Source: Balneolaceae bacterium UBA7797 (lineage in GTDB: Bacteria; Bacteroidota; Rhodothermia; Balneolales; Balneolaceae). Taken from it: 64,000 nucleotides of DNA. Of this stretch, positions 9,736 to 19,491 are shown one piece after another. The stretch lies in the NCBI GenBank assembly GCA_002480645.1, contig DLCN01000006.1:1-64000 (forward strand), in the 5' to 3' direction. A program made the translations under genes and the position numbers. Position 1 is the first letter of the stretch. Each line of letters begins with the position of its first letter. The notes below the pieces were generated by a model. That model was not told the origin of the DNA, ran no database searches, and saw nothing but the letters and a program-made list of their open reading frames with translations.

Positions 9736-11199
9736 TTAATGGATCTTTTTCTGATCAGCGCTGAAATTTGGCGGACGTCGGAAGCGTACATTGGTTGCTT
9801 CATTTTCTTCCAGCATATCAAATAGCTGCTTCTCCAATCGTAGTACCACCGGCCGATATTCAGGAATATTGATCAGATTATGCATCTCCATCGGATCGTT
9901 TTTCAGATCATATAATTCATTCTTGTCCCAAACGCCATGATAATAGATGTATTTAAAGCGATCACCACGAATAGCATAAGTAGTTGGGGTATGAGGAAAG
10001 GCATGTTCCCAGAAGTATTGGTAAGTAAAGGTATCTCTCCATTCTTTAGCTTCTCCATCTTCCAGAATATTCAAAAAAGAAGTTCCGTCCACAACGTGAT
10101 CTGCCGGCATCTTTCCCCCGGCCAGGTCCAGAAAAGTCGGGGCCAGATCAATATTCAGGATGTTTTCGTCAATTGTTGATCCAGCTTCGATGTATCCGGG
10201 TGCCCAGGCGATCATCGGAACCCGCATCGACTCTTCGTACGCCTGACGTTTGTCGATCAGACCATGTTCACCAAGCATAAACCCATTGTCGCCCATATAG
10301 ATAACTAAGGTATTGTCATCCAGATCATTAGCTTTCAGATAATCCAGAACCCGCGCAACACTCTCATCCACACCCATCAGCGTTTCACTGTATTCGGTGA
10401 TGATCTCTTCCAGTGTCTGTGGATGATCCGGGCGGTTGTGATACATGAAATCCACGCCATGCCAGCTGAACCGTTGCTCTTTCACCCAGTCCGGCTTGCC
10501 TTCATAATTCTGCTCGGTATAATTCATGGATGCGGGTATTTCCAACTCGGCATCTTCGTACATATCATCATGCCGCTCTGCGGGATAGAATTCAGCATGG
10601 ACCGCTTTATGCGACAGATATACAAAAAATGGTTTTTTCTTATCCCGGTTTTCGATGAAGTCGATGGCGTAATCGGTTAATAGGTCTGTTGTATAACCTT
10701 CAATTTTTTTTCGTTCTCCATCAAAGTTCAACAACGGATCGTTATACACTCCCTGACCGCGAAAACTTACCCATCGGTCAAACCCGGGCTTGGGCATATC
10801 ATCATCTTCCCCGATGTGCCATTTTCCAAAAAAAGAAGTCTGATAGCCCGCTTCCTGTAAAAATTCAGGGAAATATACTGTTCCTTCTTTGATTGGATTC
10901 GAATTGTCGACTGCACCATGGCGAAAGGCGTATTGGCCGGTTAGAATAGACGCGCGGCTTGGAGAACAAAGAGACGTTGTTACAAATGCATTGGAAATAT
11001 GAGCCCCTTCTTCGGCCATTTTATCCATCCCCGGAGTTTGCAGAAAATCAGGTGCATTCTCATGAAAGCCCATATAATCATAGCGATGGTCATCACTCAG
11101 AATAAAAATGATATTTTTTTGTTTTTGAGCATATCCGGATTGTATGGTCAGAAGGGCGATAAATCCTACCAGAAATATGTGTCTCACTACTTTTACCAT
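9736..11199 (-). CDS. S1-family (formylglycine) sulfatase
   Basis: Exported arylsulfatase-type enzyme that hydrolyses sulfate esters, here presumably on a polysaccharide. The signal peptide ends near SGYAQ (residue 25). The metal site starts with SDDHRYD (Asp36/Asp37). Cys78 in CSPSRASILTG is the residue oxidised to formylglycine (C-x-P-S-R consensus). MGDNGFMLGEHG near residue 310 supplies further metal and sulfate ligands. Length (487) is normal. A maturase for the active-site cysteine is not in the window. It heads the run sulfatase, cytochrome, rhamnosidase, so the substrate is likely a sulfated, rhamnose-containing glycan such as those of green algae; this is inference from neighbours. 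Confidence 0.9.
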   Translation of the reverse strand: MVKVVRHIFLVGFIALLTIQSGYAQKQKNIIFILSDDHRYDYMGFHENAPDFLQTPGMDKMAEEGAHISNAFVTTSLCSPSRASILTGQYAFRHGAVDNSNPIKEGTVYFPEFLQEAGYQTSFFGKWHIGEDDDMPKPGFDRWVSFRGQGVYNDPLLNFDGERKKIEGYTTDLLTDYAIDFIENRDKKKPFFVYLSHKAVHAEFYPAERHDDMYEDAELEIPASMNYTEQNYEGKPDWVKEQRFSWHGVDFMYHNRPDHPQTLEEIITEYSETLMGVDESVARVLDYLKANDLDDNTLVIYMGDNGFMLGEHGLIDKRQAYEESMRVPMIAWAPGYIEAGSTIDENILNIDLAPTFLDLAGGKMPADHVVDGTSFLNILEDGEAKEWRDTFTYQYFWEHAFPHTPTTYAIRGDRFKYIYYHGVWDKNELYDLKNDPMEMHNLINIPEYRPVVLRLEKQLFDMLEENEATNVRFRRPPNFSADQKKIH

Positions 11200-11281
11200 C
11201 TTTGAAATATTTTTATTTCTTCCGCTTCAGGTGAAGAGAATGTAAGTAAAGCCGAACTAAAGAACCGAAGGTTTTCCGGTG

Positions 11282-11983
11282 TCAGGAATTTCTTAGCAAA
11301 CGATCACAATTATCTTTCGAACCAACCAATAGGAACCGATCCTTTTCGTGAACAGTGGTCTTTCCGGTTAAAATACCGATGGGTTTGTAGTGATCTTTAA
11401 TATCATCCGAATCCACATCTTCAATATATCTTTTGATGGTGATCAGGTTGAGCTCATACCGGCTCCGCAATTCAAGATCGGCCAGTGTGTATCCGATCAT
11501 TTCTTTCGGGGCTTCAACTTCGAATAATGCCAGACCTTCGCCCAGATCAAAAATGTCGGAAAGTCCGCTCCGCACCAACATCACTCCCATCCGCTCCGCA
11601 ACCTGTCGTTCAGGATGGATCACATCCGTGATACCGATCTGCTTCAGGATCTGTACCTGAGTTTTTGTACTCGCACGTCCGTAAACTTCTTTCACTCCGG
11701 CGTTCAGTAATTGCATAGCGATCAATACTACCGGCTCGAATGACTCCCCGATTGCGATTACCGCCACATCCACATCACAGATACCATGACTCTCCAATAA
11801 TTCAGGGTCGGTGGCATCGAAACAAATCGCATCAGAAACTACCGATTTAACTTCATTCAGCCGATCCATACTGCTATCAACAGCAATCACATAGGCTCCC
11901 TCTTCTGATAATTTATTAGCCAGAGCGCTCCCAAAAGCGCCGATTCCGATTACTGCAAAGTGAAGATCTGTTCTTTTCTTCAT
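11282..11983 (-). CDS. ktrA: KtrA, regulatory RCK subunit of potassium uptake
   Basis: Cytosolic ring-forming regulatory subunit that gates the KtrB potassium channel-transporter. Residues 8-130 are an RCK_N Rossmann domain with GIGAFG (Gly13, Gly15, Gly18) and Asp36 at the end of the second strand for nucleotide binding. Residues about 145-230 are the RCK_C (TrkA_C) domain. Length 233 is close to the usual 220. It lies 24 bases downstream of ktrB on the same strand, the normal two-gene arrangement. Family knowledge: ATP opens and ADP closes the complex, and Na+ or c-di-AMP may modulate it in some bacteria. Confidence 0.93.
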   Translation of the reverse strand: MKKRTDLHFAVIGIGAFGSALANKLSEEGAYVIAVDSSMDRLNEVKSVVSDAICFDATDPELLESHGICDVDVAVIAIGESFEPVVLIAMQLLNAGVKEVYGRASTKTQVQILKQIGITDVIHPERQVAERMGVMLVRSGLSDIFDLGEGLALFEVEAPKEMIGYTLADLELRSRYELNLITIKRYIEDVDSDDIKDHYKPIGILTGKTTVHEKDRFLLVGSKDNCDRLLRNS

Positions 11984-12007
11984 GATCTGTTTCTTTGATT
12001 TAATTGA

Positions 12008-13861
12008 TTAAGATACCATGATATTCTCTTCCGGATACTGATATTTCTGAATATCCACACGTTTGGCAAACGCCACCATAAAGGTAAGCACCCCTACTCT
12101 CCCCATGAACATTGAAAGAGTGATGATCGCCTTTCCCCAACTGCTCAGTTCAGAAGTAATACCCCGGGATAACCCGACCGTTGCGATCGCCGATACTTCT
12201 TCAAAAAGCAGATCGATGAAAGACTGATCCTCAAAAATGGATAACAGTATGGTACTAACCGCAATAAAACTCCCCGCCAATAACAACACCGTTATTGCTC
12301 TGAAAATGATAGTATTCGGTATGGTTCGTTTGTAGATCTCCATTCTGTCATTTCCACGAATGGTCATTATGATCGATCTGAATAGTATGGCAAAGGTAGT
12401 GGTCTTAACCCCGCCGGCTGTAGAAGCCGGGGAACCGCCAATTACCATCAGGCTAATAATGACCAGGGTTGCCGGAATGCCGATACTTCCAATATCCACC
12501 GAATTAAAGCCGGCCGTTCTGGTGGTCACACTCTGAAATAAAGACACCATCAGCTTATCAATTACCGACATCCCTTGCAGCGTATTATTCCATTCGAGAA
12601 TCAGATACGAGCCCATTCCAAAAGCGATCAGACTAGCTGTAGTCACCAATACCAGTTTACTATGCACCGACAGTTTTCGACGCCGGTATTTCTTATTGGT
12701 ATATCGGTGGATCAACTCCCATTCTACTGTAAAACCTAATCCACCCAGCACGATCAACACCACTGTGGTTAGATTGATACCCGGATTCAGCGCATTTTGT
12801 GAATCAGCAAGGCTGTTTGTGAACAATGAAAACCCGGCATTACAGAATGCTGAAATTGAATGAAAAACAGAAAACAACAAACGTTGACCATTATCCGGAA
12901 ACTCAGTGGTCCAGAATATGTAATACAGCCCCATTCCAATGATCTCTGCGAAAAGCGTAAACCCAACGATACGTTTTAATGTATTTACAGCCAGGCTTGT
13001 ATTGTCCTCCGAAACCAGATCCTTTAATGTGCTCAGCTGCCGAACTCCCAGCCCGCCACTTATAAAAAGCAAAATGAATGTGGCAAAAGTAATGATCCCT
13101 AAACCTCCTAACTGGATCAGCGAGAGAATGATGACCTGCCCATATAAGGTGAAATGAGTTGCTGTATCAACCACGATCAGGCCCGTCACACAGACTGCAC
13201 TCGTAGCTGTAAATAAAGCATCGATAAAATCCAGCCCCTGATTATCCACTGTAGTACCGGGTAACATGAGCAGGATGGTTCCGGCCGTGATAAGAAATAA
13301 GAAGCTGTTTACCATGAACCGGGCCGAATTCGACTGCCGGCTCAATAATTCCGGTAAATACTGAACAGCTTTTATAATGACTATAAGGATGAGATATCCC
13401 TTAAGGATCCTCAGAAAATGCGATTCAGTGCTCCCACTAACCGAAAACAAAAATTCGAAGACCGGTACTTTGGAAATAGCATTATCAATCAGGAAGAAAA
13501 AGGAAAAGACCGAAAAGACCATCTCGAACCATCTTTTTCTGAGATAATTCTTGCGATCACTGGTTATGATCAATTTTACAACTGAGCTGGCTAAAAAACC
13601 GATCAGTAATCCAACTTCGATCTTATTATTGAGACGTAAATGTTCTTCTGAGAGATGAAAAGATACCGGGATAAGCAGACTGAAGGTGGCAAATACCATC
13701 AATAAGGCAGAAAAGGCCCTGAAATAGGGACGAAGTACTTCATCTATGTCGAACAGGTCGTCCTGAATAAACTGGAGACGAAGATTCGTTTTCTTTCTGA
13801 ACCTTCTCAGTTTGATGAGTAGTTCCAACCATTTCGTCTTCCATCTGTAGGGAAATCGCAT
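12008..13861 (-). CDS. ktrB: KtrB/TrkH-type potassium transporter subunit
   Basis: Integral inner-membrane K+ translocating subunit of the SKT superfamily. Four pore-loop repeats are visible: TATSAVCVTGL, FHSISAFCNAGFS, FQSVTTRTAGFNS and SAIATVGLSRGI, each with the selectivity-filter glycine. An N-terminal extension of about 160 residues carries four additional hydrophobic segments, which makes it 617 residues against about 450 for classical KtrB. Such an extension is common in Bacteroidota homologues. It is followed by ktrA. It probably supports osmotic adaptation in a saline habitat. Confidence 0.93.
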   Translation of the reverse strand: MRFPYRWKTKWLELLIKLRRFRKKTNLRLQFIQDDLFDIDEVLRPYFRAFSALLMVFATFSLLIPVSFHLSEEHLRLNNKIEVGLLIGFLASSVVKLIITSDRKNYLRKRWFEMVFSVFSFFFLIDNAISKVPVFEFLFSVSGSTESHFLRILKGYLILIVIIKAVQYLPELLSRQSNSARFMVNSFLFLITAGTILLMLPGTTVDNQGLDFIDALFTATSAVCVTGLIVVDTATHFTLYGQVIILSLIQLGGLGIITFATFILLFISGGLGVRQLSTLKDLVSEDNTSLAVNTLKRIVGFTLFAEIIGMGLYYIFWTTEFPDNGQRLLFSVFHSISAFCNAGFSLFTNSLADSQNALNPGINLTTVVLIVLGGLGFTVEWELIHRYTNKKYRRRKLSVHSKLVLVTTASLIAFGMGSYLILEWNNTLQGMSVIDKLMVSLFQSVTTRTAGFNSVDIGSIGIPATLVIISLMVIGGSPASTAGGVKTTTFAILFRSIIMTIRGNDRMEIYKRTIPNTIIFRAITVLLLAGSFIAVSTILLSIFEDQSFIDLLFEEVSAIATVGLSRGITSELSSWGKAIITLSMFMGRVGVLTFMVAFAKRVDIQKYQYPEENIMVS

Positions 13862-13972
13862 ACTTCACCTAGTATTTTTAGCGATTCAATGGTACGGTTA
13901 GATATGATTAACCACAAAAGGTTTTTAGCATTACTCCCCGCTAAATAAATAAAAGGGCTTTTTGACCATGGG

Positions 13973-13997
13973 TAAACTGACTACATTTTTCAGTTTA
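13973..13997. promoter_or_regulatory. Inverted repeat in the divergent ktrB / GH2 promoter region
   Basis: TAAACTGA and TCAGTTTA form perfect 8-base arms around a 9-base loop, in the 231-base gap between ktrB (minus) and the GH2 gene (plus). No T-tract follows, so an operator or a leader hairpin is more likely than a terminator. No gene is visible in the remainder of the gap. Confidence 0.3.
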
Positions 13998-14092
13998 TTA
14001 AATGATCAACTAAGCTTAGATTAATTACTCCATTAAATTTATTAATTCAGTGATCCTCCCTGAAGATCCTGCTGCCTTTTGATCGTTTAATT

Positions 14093-16873
14093 ATGCGAAC
14101 AACTGTCTTTCCCATTCTAATTCTTGTTTTCTTTCTTACCAGTTGTACTTCATCCACCAGGATGGAACGACAGCAAAACCGGCTCTCTTTAAGCGGACAG
14201 TGGAAGTTTTCTTTTGGCCGGGATACGGATCCGGCTACAGATCTGAATGATACCATTTCTCTTCCCGGAACAATGGATCTGAATCATAAAGGAAACCTGA
14301 ATAGCGATACTACAACCCTTCACCTAAACAGGATCTACAAATATACCGGCCCTGCATGGTATCAGAAAACAGTGACCATTCCGGAATCTTTTGCGGGAAT
14401 GCATGTTGAATTATTCCTGGAACGAACTAAATCTACCTGGGTATGGATCGATTCCACCTTCGCTGGGAATTCACATCTTCTGCAGTCTCCGCACAGGTAT
14501 GATGTTAGTGATCTGATCACTCCCGGTGAACATACCATCACTTTAAAGATCGATAACTCGCAGGACCTCACTCCTTACAGAGAGACTCATATTTTTTCGG
14601 ATGAGACTCAAACTAACTGGAATGGCGTAATTGGTGAAATGTATCTGGAAGCCCGTCCAAAAACCTTTATTCGTCGGTTAAGGACTTTTCCCGATATAAA
14701 GAACCAACAGGTTCTGGTTGAGATAAATATCGAAAATGGCTCACATTCAGATTCAGCCTTTGTGGATCTTAAGGCTGAGCTCAGGCATCGTGGACGTACC
14801 ATTGAGTTACCCCTGGTTTCTACCAAAGTAAAATTAGCCGAGGTACTTTCTATTCCTTACCAAACCGGTGAGCAAACGCGTTTATGGGATGAATACGATC
14901 AACCTTTATATACACTTACGGCTGTTTTAAAAAATGAAAGTTTTGAAGATTTCCAGACGGTAACTTTCGGGATGAGGGAGTTCAACACCAATCAAACTCA
15001 GTTTACCATCAATGATCGAACAACTTTTCTCCGTGGTAAACACGACGCCGCAGTATTTCCGGAGACAGGACACACACCTACCGATGTTGATAGCTGGATG
15101 CGGGTATTTGAAATAGCGAAGTCATGGGGAATCAATCACTATCGCTTCCATTCTTATACCCCGCCAGAGGCCGCTTTCGAAGCAGCTGACCGAACCGGGA
15201 TCTATCTACAAACGGAATTACCTTTTTGGGGTGGATTGGAAAATTACACCGCAAAGACCATGCTTTTAGACGAAGGATTGGCTCTGCTGGACGAATATGG
15301 TAATCATCCCTCGTTGGTGATGGTATCGCATGGCAATGAAATATGGAGTGGCCATGATAATGTTGAGGAAAATATTCGGGCGTTGAAAAAACATGATCCT
15401 CGTCCCCTTTATGCCATGGGTTCCAACAATAATATCGGCTATGTATGGCCGCGTGAAGTCGAGGATTTCAGGGTAAGTTCGAGGACTCCATCCAACGGAG
15501 ATCACCAGAAAACGCACCTTCGTTTAACCCACGCATTTGTAGATTCGGATGATGGAGGAATTCTGAATACACAAATCCCTTCTACCCGGTTTGATTTCAG
15601 TTTTCCTGTTTCTGAAGTAAACATTCCAATGATCTCTCATGAGATCGGACAATATCAGATCTACCCGGATTATGATGAAATTGAAAAATATACCGGCCCC
15701 GTAAGAGCCTGGAATCTGGAGAAATTCCGGGAATCTCTACAGGATCACGGGATGTCGGATCAGGACAGTCTGTTTCAGAAAGCTTCAGGTGCATGGGCGG
15801 CCATTGCTTACAAAGCTGAGATGGAGGCTGCAATCCGAACACCGGGTATGGCCGGATTTCAGCTGCTTGATCTTCAGGATTTTCCTGGACAGGGAACGGC
15901 ACTTGTGGGAGTACTGGATGCTTTTATGGACGACAAAAGAGTAGTAGAAAGAAATATCTGGAGACAATCCTGTAATGATGTGGTACTACTGGCTGAATTC
16001 AATAAATACGCCTGGGCTACTGATGAAACTTATTCTGCGACCATTGAAGTAGCCAATTATTCAAATCAGGATCATCAATCTCTGAGTTGGTCGGTATCCA
16101 ATTCGGCAGGTACACGACTGGCCTCTGGAGATTTCCGGTCAGAATTCGCTATTGGTGGAGTTGGTCATGCCGGAGTGATTGAATTAGTTCTGAAAGATAT
16201 TAAAGCACCTCAGCAACTCACTCTGAATCTCAGAATTCCGGATACTGAATATGTTAATCAATATCCGATCTGGGTTTATCCTTCTGAATCTGAAATTGAG
16301 TTGAATAAAGGGGAAATCCTGATCACAGATTCACTCAATGAAACCATTCTAAGCTCTTTAGAAAAGGGGTCGACCGTTTTGTTCTTTCCGGATGGCAGTA
16401 AGATGCAAGACAGAACCGTTGGCGGTTTATTCCCTCCGAATTTCTGGAACTATGAAATGTTCAAAGGGATCAGTGAGTCGAATGACCGTCCTTATTCTCC
16501 CGGGACTTTAGGTTTACTTATGGATCCGGACCATCCGATTTTTAAGAATTTCCCTACCGATTTCCATACCAACTGGCAGTGGTTTTCTATCGTAAAGGCA
16601 AGTCACCCGATGATCCTGGATGAGACCCTGCCGGAATACCGACCTGTGATTCAGGTGATCGATAATCTTCAACGAAACCATAAATTGGGCTTGGTTTTTG
16701 AATTCAGAGTAGGAAAAGGAAAACTCCTGATAAGTATGGCCGATCTGCGAACGATCTCTGATCGACCGGAAGCAAAGCAGTTCTACGCGTCCATCCTGAA
16801 TTACATGCGTTCGGATGAATTCGAACCTACATTTATGATAGAGCCCGATACATTGAGCTCATTATTCAATTAA
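14093..16873 (+). CDS. GH2-family lipoprotein glycosidase
   Basis: Retaining glycosidase of family 2 (galactosidase/glucuronidase/mannosidase superfamily), 926 residues. The lipobox is LTSC (Cys18). Residues about 30-190 form the jelly-roll sugar-binding domain (LSGQWKFSFG ... YDVSDLITPG), 195-310 an Ig-like domain, and 315-640 the TIM barrel. The likely acid/base is Glu416 in SHGNEIWSG and the nucleophile Glu517 in SHEIGQY. The C-terminal 280 residues are an extra beta-rich part with a DUF4982-like or amidotransferase-like look. The nearest characterised class is uncertain, so I give no substrate. It is alone on the plus strand, convergent with lplA with only three bases between stops. Confidence 0.85.
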   Translation: MRTTVFPILILVFFLTSCTSSTRMERQQNRLSLSGQWKFSFGRDTDPATDLNDTISLPGTMDLNHKGNLNSDTTTLHLNRIYKYTGPAWYQKTVTIPESFAGMHVELFLERTKSTWVWIDSTFAGNSHLLQSPHRYDVSDLITPGEHTITLKIDNSQDLTPYRETHIFSDETQTNWNGVIGEMYLEARPKTFIRRLRTFPDIKNQQVLVEINIENGSHSDSAFVDLKAELRHRGRTIELPLVSTKVKLAEVLSIPYQTGEQTRLWDEYDQPLYTLTAVLKNESFEDFQTVTFGMREFNTNQTQFTINDRTTFLRGKHDAAVFPETGHTPTDVDSWMRVFEIAKSWGINHYRFHSYTPPEAAFEAADRTGIYLQTELPFWGGLENYTAKTMLLDEGLALLDEYGNHPSLVMVSHGNEIWSGHDNVEENIRALKKHDPRPLYAMGSNNNIGYVWPREVEDFRVSSRTPSNGDHQKTHLRLTHAFVDSDDGGILNTQIPSTRFDFSFPVSEVNIPMISHEIGQYQIYPDYDEIEKYTGPVRAWNLEKFRESLQDHGMSDQDSLFQKASGAWAAIAYKAEMEAAIRTPGMAGFQLLDLQDFPGQGTALVGVLDAFMDDKRVVERNIWRQSCNDVVLLAEFNKYAWATDETYSATIEVANYSNQDHQSLSWSVSNSAGTRLASGDFRSEFAIGGVGHAGVIELVLKDIKAPQQLTLNLRIPDTEYVNQYPIWVYPSESEIELNKGEILITDSLNETILSSLEKGSTVLFFPDGSKMQDRTVGGLFPPNFWNYEMFKGISESNDRPYSPGTLGLLMDPDHPIFKNFPTDFHTNWQWFSIVKASHPMILDETLPEYRPVIQVIDNLQRNHKLGLVFEFRVGKGKLLISMADLRTISDRPEAKQFYASILNYMRSDEFEPTFMIEPDTLSSLFN

Positions 16874-16876
16874 TGA

Positions 16877-17902
16877 TCACTCAGGGATTCGAATACCCTC
16901 TCCTTCATCGGCCCCGTAAAGTAATTCCATGAATTCTTCTTTTGGAAGTGAGCCGAAATACCGTTGTACATCTACATCCTGTAAGGCCTTTTGCAGATCT
17001 GCCGGTTCATACCGAACACCGGTTAATTTCTCCTCGATCTCTGCGACCGGAGCAAAACCGAAGAAATCCCCAAAGATCTTAATACTTTCGATTCTTCCTT
17101 TTTCCACATCCAGACGCAGGTCAATTTCCCCGATCGGGAACCGACGGGTCCGTTGCAGATTAAACTTCGGTGAGCGGCCAAAATTCCAGTCCCAGTTGCC
17201 GTACCGCTCTTCTCTGAGTTTGTACACGGCTTCCCAGTCATCATCCGTAAGGTGAATGGTTTTGAACTCCGGTAATTCAGCCGTTAGTCCTTTAAGAACC
17301 GTCTCTCTGAATTCACCAATAGTCATCGGGGAATCTAAAAACTCACTGATATTTGCTACCCGGCTTCGTACCGATTTATGCCCCTTCGACTGGATTTTAC
17401 TCATCTTCACATTCAGTGCATTCGACACTTCACTCAGGTCGCTGTCAAATAATAATGTACCGTGGCTGAACATCCTTTTAACCGTTGAATACTGTGCATT
17501 ACCGGAGATCTTTCTCCCATCAACCTGCAGGTCATTTCTACCGCTTAACTCTGCATTCACGCCCAATCCCTGTAACACATGGGCCACAGGATCTGTGAAC
17601 TTCTTAAAGTTATGGAGACTCTTAGTATCGTAATTGGTGATAAAGCTGAAATTTAGATTTCCAAGATCATGATACACCGCTCCCCCACCTGAAAGTCGCC
17701 GTACCACATGAATATCATGTTCTTTCACATATTCGTGATTGATCTCTTCCAGCGTATTCTGATTCCGCCCTATAATGATCGAAGGCTCATTGATATAGAA
17801 CAGCAGGTAGTTATGCTCGTAGTCAAAATTTCGGAGTGCATGCTCTTCGATCGCAAGGTTGATGCTCGGGTCGTTAATGCCTTCGTTGTCAATAAAGATC
17901 AT
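16877..17902 (-). CDS. lplA: Lipoate-protein ligase A
   Basis: Cytosolic enzyme that activates free lipoate with ATP and attaches it to E2 subunits and GcvH. The N-terminal catalytic domain (1-240) shows the family signatures VVRRLSGGGAVYHDLGNLNFS, SGRNDLQVDGRKISGNA (catalytic Lys in GRKISG) and MFSHGTLLFDSDL. A C-terminal accessory domain (about 250-341) is present, as in the full-length E. coli enzyme (338 residues). It sits downstream of the ClC gene with about 100 bases between and is probably independent of it. Confidence 0.95.
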   Translation of the reverse strand: MIFIDNEGINDPSINLAIEEHALRNFDYEHNYLLFYINEPSIIIGRNQNTLEEINHEYVKEHDIHVVRRLSGGGAVYHDLGNLNFSFITNYDTKSLHNFKKFTDPVAHVLQGLGVNAELSGRNDLQVDGRKISGNAQYSTVKRMFSHGTLLFDSDLSEVSNALNVKMSKIQSKGHKSVRSRVANISEFLDSPMTIGEFRETVLKGLTAELPEFKTIHLTDDDWEAVYKLREERYGNWDWNFGRSPKFNLQRTRRFPIGEIDLRLDVEKGRIESIKIFGDFFGFAPVAEIEEKLTGVRYEPADLQKALQDVDVQRYFGSLPKEEFMELLYGADEGEGIRIPE

Positions 17903-18005
17903 GGATAAAACAGCGTCTTTTTGATGAATGTATGATTGCTTTAAGATACCATTGTTTGATGACTCTTACAGACACCAATGATACAGAGGCGATCGAGATT
18001 TTATA

Positions 18006-19352
18006 TCAATCGGATCGAGCAACAGGATCGATCTTACTATTCTCCAACGTTCGTTTAAGCAGAGAGGTGTACACCGGTTCATTACCGAGCATAGCGGTAG
18101 TTACTGAAGCTACAGCAACCGTAATGATCAGAGGAAGGATCAGCTCGAAGTTAGAAGTCATTTCTACCGATAAGGCCAAACCTGTCAACGGTGCCCTAAC
18201 CGTGGAGGCAAAGATCGCAGCCATTCCAGCAACGGCGAATATTCCCGGATCGGTAACACTACCGGGGAACAGGTCATTGATCGAGATCCCAAAGATCATC
18301 CCCATGATCACACCTAAAGTTAATAGCGGCGCAAAGATGCCACCGGGAGCTCCGGAGCCATAACTTAGAATAGAAAAGAAAAAACGAACGAGGAAGAGAA
18401 GGATCAAAAATTGTAACGAGATCGAATTGCCTAACACATTAAAAATAGTCTGATATCCGGCTCCGGTCATGTCCGGGGAGTAAAGCCCGATCACTGAAAT
18501 CAGACCGCCAAATACGATCGCTATGAGTATTGTACTCAGTTCCATTCTTTTGAAAACATCCACCACTTTAAGCAACAAAGAGTTATAAAAAGCACCAATG
18601 ATCCCAAAAATAAAGCCCAGCAGTGCAAAGTAGATCAGTAATGTCTCGTCATCGAACGTAAATACTTTCATATGGATGATCGATTCTGAACCCACCAATA
18701 ATCTCACGACGATATCTGATATTCCCACCCCGATCATGATCGCGGCCACAGAGAAAAAATTGAATTTGAAATGACCGTTCATTTCCTCGATCACAAAAAT
18801 AATACCTGATAACGGGGCATTGAACGCACTTGCCAACCCTGCACCGGCACCCGTCGATACCAATGGATTATTTTCCTCATCCGGTTGATGGAATACATCT
18901 TTCACCATTTTACCGATATTGGCTCCAAGCTGAATCGTCGGACCTTCGCGACCCAGTAAAAGCCCGCTACCTAGCGAAAATAAGGAGGCCAGAAATTTTA
19001 CCGGCAGCACTCTTTTCCAACGCATGGGACGCACTTCATCAAGTGCTCCTTCGATCTCATGAATACCACTTCCCGATGCTTCCGGAGCAAACCTGCGCAC
19101 CAGATACACTGCGATAAATACAAAAAGCATGGTTAGAAATACACTGATCACCTGTTCAAACAATCCAAAACCGGAAAGAAAACCGGACAGGAAAACCCTG
19201 AATTCACCGATCCAGTCCAGAGTCTGTCGGAATATGGCTCCCATCAAACCACAGAGTATACCGGTGACAAGAGCAAAGAAAAGCATTTTCGAATTCCGGG
19301 CATCCTGTTTTAACAGACGTTGATTAAATTTTGATGCCGAATGAAAGATCAT
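18006..19352 (-). CDS. ClC-family chloride/proton antiporter
   Basis: Inner-membrane anion transporter, 448 residues, no CBS domains. The selectivity signatures are Ser95 in GSGIHEIEG, the gating Glu136 in GREGPTIQLG, GIFAP at 337-341, and Tyr427 in EPVYTSLL. The internal proton glutamate of the E. coli exchanger is retained (VIEEM, residues 188-191), so it should be an H+/Cl- antiporter rather than a channel. The only departure is His98 where proline is usual in GSGIP. Variants at this place occur in bacterial homologues. Adjacent genes (lplA, DUF5777) do not suggest a shared pathway. Possible role in acid or ionic stress. Confidence 0.93.
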   Translation of the reverse strand: MIFHSASKFNQRLLKQDARNSKMLFFALVTGILCGLMGAIFRQTLDWIGEFRVFLSGFLSGFGLFEQVISVFLTMLFVFIAVYLVRRFAPEASGSGIHEIEGALDEVRPMRWKRVLPVKFLASLFSLGSGLLLGREGPTIQLGANIGKMVKDVFHQPDEENNPLVSTGAGAGLASAFNAPLSGIIFVIEEMNGHFKFNFFSVAAIMIGVGISDIVVRLLVGSESIIHMKVFTFDDETLLIYFALLGFIFGIIGAFYNSLLLKVVDVFKRMELSTILIAIVFGGLISVIGLYSPDMTGAGYQTIFNVLGNSISLQFLILLFLVRFFFSILSYGSGAPGGIFAPLLTLGVIMGMIFGISINDLFPGSVTDPGIFAVAGMAAIFASTVRAPLTGLALSVEMTSNFELILPLIITVAVASVTTAMLGNEPVYTSLLKRTLENSKIDPVARSD

Positions 19353-19491
19353 GATCCGATAAACTGTATTTCAGCAGAATTATACGGGGACTTACCTATA
19401 ATTACCACCGGTACCCTTCTGGATCCTTTACTTTATTGCAAGCCGTTTGGTTCCCGAAAACCTTAGCTTAATCAGATCATTTCTTTTAAGA

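Noticed and set aside
11200..11281. Terminator between ktrA and the sulfatase gene
   Set aside because: Only short hairpins (CTTCA/TGAAG and AACC/GGTT) without a T-tract on the correct side; read-through cannot be excluded.
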